A program made the translations under genes and the position numbers. Of a DNA stretch of 64,000 bases, positions 61,716 through 64,000 are shown piece by piece. Origin of the DNA: Bacillota bacterium (GTDB taxonomy: Bacteria > Bacillota > Clostridia > Ch29); assembly GCA_013540605.1 (NCBI GenBank), contig JABVCK010000029.1:62001-126000 (forward strand), read 5' to 3'. Below the pieces are notes generated by a model. It saw only the letters and a program-made list of their open reading frames with translations, did no database searches and was not told where the DNA came from. The first letter of the stretch is position 1. Every line of letters starts with the position of its first letter.

Positions 61716-62777
61716 TTGAAAGGCTTAATTCTGTGTGCCGGTAAAGGAACGCGAATGAGACCGTTTACCTATTCAGGAGCAAAGCACCTGCTGCCGGCAG
61801 CTAACAAACCTGTGGTTCATTATATAATAGAAGCCCTTATGGATGCAGGCATTAGGGATATCGCTATAATAGTAGGGGATGGGGAGGAAGAATTTAAAGA
61901 TAAAGTCGGAGACGGCGGAAAATGGGGAGTATCCATAACGTATATCAGGCAGGACCGGCCTCTTGGGTTGGCAGACGCCATTGCCAGAGCCCGGGACTAT
62001 GTATGTAATTGCCCCTTTATTGCAGTATTGGGGGATAACCTAATCATGCAGCCGTTCAAGAATATAATAGATTATTTTTTAAAGACCGGAGCCGACTGCA
62101 CAATACTCCTTTCAAAGGTGGATAGACCGGAAAGATATGGTATAGCAAGCGTTCGTGACGGTAGGGTGGCAGGGGTTATTGAAAAACCCAAGGACAGCAT
62201 TGGGAATCTGGGGGTAGTTGGTTTATATGTATTTACCCCAAAAATATTTGATGCGATTGGTCAGATTGAACCATCGGGTAGAGGTGAGTTAGAGATAAGC
62301 GATGCAATCACTGACCTGATTAGAAGGGGCCACCTGGTAAACTATGTATATAGTTCCGGTTGGTGGAAGGATATAGGCCGGCCGGAAGACCTCCTTGAAG
62401 CAAACAGAAAGGTATTGGAACATCTGGACGCAAGCATCAAAGGGCAGTGCGACAGCAAAAGCAATATTTCCGGACAAATATATTTAGGCAGCGGATCGAG
62501 AATCATCAACTGTACCGTTAGCGGTCCGGTGGTTATCGGTGATGATGTGATGGTAAGTGACACCATCATAGGACCGTATACGTCCATAGGTGACAGGAGC
62601 AGTATTACCGGCTGCAGAATAGAGAACAGCATCATTCTTGAAAAATGCCTGCTGCAGAATATAATAAATAAAATCGATGCAAGCATAATCGGCAGTGGGA
62701 GTGTCATTAGAGAAAGGGAGATTTCAGGAAGCCTGGCAATATGGGTGGATAAGGACAGCAGGATAGAAATATCATAG
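61716..62777 (+). CDS. Nucleotidyltransferase with left-handed beta-helix (long RmlA-like)
   Basis: A 353-residue protein. The N-terminal GT-A-like nucleotidyltransferase has LILCAGKGTRMRPFTYSGAK and VLGDNLIMQ, and VIEKPKDS; residues from about 245 form hexapeptide repeats (SGPVVIGDDVMVSDTIIGPY). It resembles long-form glucose-1-phosphate thymidylyltransferases of the archaeal/Clostridial type. It would supply dTDP- or UDP-hexose. TTG start after GGGAGG at 7 bases. Confidence 0.88.
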   Translation: MKGLILCAGKGTRMRPFTYSGAKHLLPAANKPVVHYIIEALMDAGIRDIAIIVGDGEEEFKDKVGDGGKWGVSITYIRQDRPLGLADAIARARDYVCNCPFIAVLGDNLIMQPFKNIIDYFLKTGADCTILLSKVDRPERYGIASVRDGRVAGVIEKPKDSIGNLGVVGLYVFTPKIFDAIGQIEPSGRGELEISDAITDLIRRGHLVNYVYSSGWWKDIGRPEDLLEANRKVLEHLDASIKGQCDSKSNISGQIYLGSGSRIINCTVSGPVVIGDDVMVSDTIIGPYTSIGDRSSITGCRIENSIILEKCLLQNIINKIDASIIGSGSVIREREISGSLAIWVDKDSRIEIS

Positions 62778-62806
62778 CCCGATTTTTATTTTATGGAGGC
62801 ATCTTG

Positions 62807-63523
62807 ATGGGTAAAACCGATGACGTCATTATAAATAAGATTATTAAAGGCGAAGTAATACTGGATACCAACCAGGTGTATGAATATGTAAAGAACTCTT
62901 TGAAAAACAAGGAGAAGGCTTCAGTTGTAAGAATAGGGGATGGCGAAGCGCTTACCCTGGCACAGCAAGTCGTTCTGCCGTGGAAGCAGGTAGCAAGCCA
63001 CGGTTTTTTGAGATATGCCGGTGTTAAAGTGCCGGATTTTAAAGGAAGAGACGCCCTGGCACTGTCAATTAAGCAGGCAGACATAGTAGGTGTGCCGATT
63101 AATATGATGCCTAATTTTCTTCCATTAACGGTCAAAGCTTTTAAAGCGCACAATATTGATTTGAATAAAATGAAACTGACCAACGCCTGTATAAACTATT
63201 TCCTGTACAATACCGGCAAGCTGAAGTCAATAGTTATCGATGAAAAACCGCGCGTTTTGATAATAGGCAATAAGGGGAAAGAGCTGTCCCGGGTGTTGAA
63301 GAGAGCGGGGGCAAACGTAGTTGGTGTTATCTCTCCGGTATCAGGGTTGAATGATATAGACAGAGTGGTAAGGTCAGCGTTAAAACAAAATTTTGATCTG
63401 GCTCTGGTGGCGGCTGGAGTACCGGCAGTTATCATATGTGAAAGAATTGCGAACGGCAAAGGCAAAGTAGCTTTGGATATAGGGCATGTGGCCAATAATA
63501 TAGTCAAAAGCGGCAGATTTTGA
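62807..63523 (+). CDS. GT-D fold glycosyltransferase domain protein (DUF1792-like)
   Basis: A 238-residue protein with VVRIGDGEALTLAQQ (the RxGDGE-like donor motif) and the C-terminal KVALDIGHVANNIV. This matches GT-D/DUF1792-type glycosyltransferases from glycan clusters. No signal peptide. The ATG at 7 bases from GGAGG was preferred to a TTG one codon before. The next gene's TTG overlaps the stop by four bases. Confidence 0.72.
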   Translation: MGKTDDVIINKIIKGEVILDTNQVYEYVKNSLKNKEKASVVRIGDGEALTLAQQVVLPWKQVASHGFLRYAGVKVPDFKGRDALALSIKQADIVGVPINMMPNFLPLTVKAFKAHNIDLNKMKLTNACINYFLYNTGKLKSIVIDEKPRVLIIGNKGKELSRVLKRAGANVVGVISPVSGLNDIDRVVRSALKQNFDLALVAAGVPAVIICERIANGKGKVALDIGHVANNIVKSGRF

Positions 63524-64000
63524 GGGAAAAAGGGGGGATTGAACTGGATATTGTCTGTTTTTCGTCTACAAAGTGGGATTTTCTGTGGCAAAGGCCGCAG
63601 CAGCTGATGAGTAGGATGTCCGGCATCAACAGAGTGCTGTATGTAGATCACTTTCAACCTGTAGGAAGCGGCGGGAACTTTGGATACGAAACAGAAAAAA
63701 GATTACGGATGATTAATGACAGCCTATTCATCTTTTCACCCGGATATACTACCAGGCAAAGGCTTATCCAAGCTTTGGACGTATTGTACACCAAAATAGG
63801 TTTTAAAAGGCCAATCCTATTTGCATACTATCCAAGTATTGTTCCGATTCTGGATAAGATAGAGTATTGTCTCCTATGTTACGATTGCGTGGACGATTTC
63901 TCCCAGTTCAGCTGGAATCCGTCCTGGCATCAGGGTATGGAGAGAAAGCTCATTGATCGGTGCGATGTCATGTTCGTTACTTCCAGGAAGCTTATGGAAC
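63520..64000 (+). CDS. Glycosyltransferase, N-terminal part (cut by window end)
   Basis: At least 160 codons open to the end. The first residues LDIVCFSSTKWDFLWQRPQQ and LMSRMSGINRVLYVDHF are typical of GT-B enzymes with the WxFLWQRPQQL start motif; CYDCVDDFSQF and the RCDVMFVTSRKLME region also occur. TTG is taken as start because it overlaps the upstream stop (TTGA); a CTG 24 bases further, after a run of six G, is an alternative. The catalytic half is outside the window. Confidence 0.7.
   Translation, partial: MREKGGIELDIVCFSSTKWDFLWQRPQQLMSRMSGINRVLYVDHFQPVGSGGNFGYETEKRLRMINDSLFIFSPGYTTRQRLIQALDVLYTKIGFKRPILFAYYPSIVPILDKIEYCLLCYDCVDDFSQFSWNPSWHQGMERKLIDRCDVMFVTSRKLME

Overview
The window looks like a chromosomal segment of an anaerobic, spore-forming, low-to-mid-GC member of the Clostridia (Bacillota). 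The evidence is gene content and order: recJ, relA, dtd, an MBL hydrolase, hemZ, a T-box leader, hisS, aspS, 6S RNA, tcdA and rarA. This is the order recalled for the Bacillus/Clostridium lineage, with local insertions. Strong AGGAGG ribosome sites, frequent TTG/GTG starts, sigma-H-type promoters, CgeB-like genes, a class I hybrid cluster protein and a selenocysteine codon all fit an anaerobic sporeformer. Species cannot be named from the sequence alone.

Layout. 1-1.8 kb: remnants (IS transposase tail, GrpB-like tail), an orphan UPF0175 protein and an unknown protein. 1.8-9.5 kb: a radical SAM protein, a two-gene ABC exporter, a chemotaxis receptor with a C-terminal sensor domain, a RemA-like regulator, a LysM/HEAT protein and a LapA-like membrane protein; the receptor and the LapA-like gene each follow a sequence matching the sigma-H promoter consensus. 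9.6-26.8 kb: the conserved stringent-response/aminoacyl-tRNA synthetase block. It includes a T-box leader whose putative specifier reads GACAC (Asp GAC and His CAC overlapping, ahead of hisS and aspS), 6S RNA, and a small glutaredoxin-like gene that is intact only if an in-frame TGA is read as selenocysteine, with a SECIS-like hairpin placed as expected. 26.8-40 kb: TPR-GGDEF protein, hybrid cluster protein with a palindromic Crp/Fnr-type site at an activating position, PhzF, aminotransferases and MocR-type regulators (one broken by internal deletion), a Crp/Fnr regulator, a second diguanylate cyclase, PrsW and a zinc-ribbon protein. 40.4-43.4 kb: three overlapping or closely spaced genes of the 2-hydroxyacyl-CoA dehydratase activase group without recognisable dehydratase or CoA-transferase partners. 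43.5-49.1 kb: threonine aldolase, SLH-like protein, MTH1187 and DUF3343 proteins, and two divergent unknowns. 49.2-64 kb: a surface-glycan cluster running off the right edge: nucleotide-sugar enzymes (CapE-like dehydratase, RmlD-like reductase, DegT aminotransferase, Gfo/Idh dehydrogenase, left-handed beta-helix acetyltransferase, long RmlA-like nucleotidyltransferase), several glycosyltransferases including three CgeB-like paralogues, a methyltransferase, a CAP-domain protein and a cytoplasmic-looking trypsin-fold protease.

How parts work together. The 9.6-26.8 kb block serves translation and stress control. The glycan cluster plausibly builds and transfers an amino-sugar-containing spore or cell-surface glycan. 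The Crp/Fnr gene and the palindrome upstream of hcp may form a nitrosative-stress circuit. Dispersed short repeats (a GGTGTGTCCCC-bearing element, a degenerate CTGTGATC-type repeat and a 21-bp hairpin) lie between operons. No tRNA, rRNA, CRISPR array or replication origin was seen.
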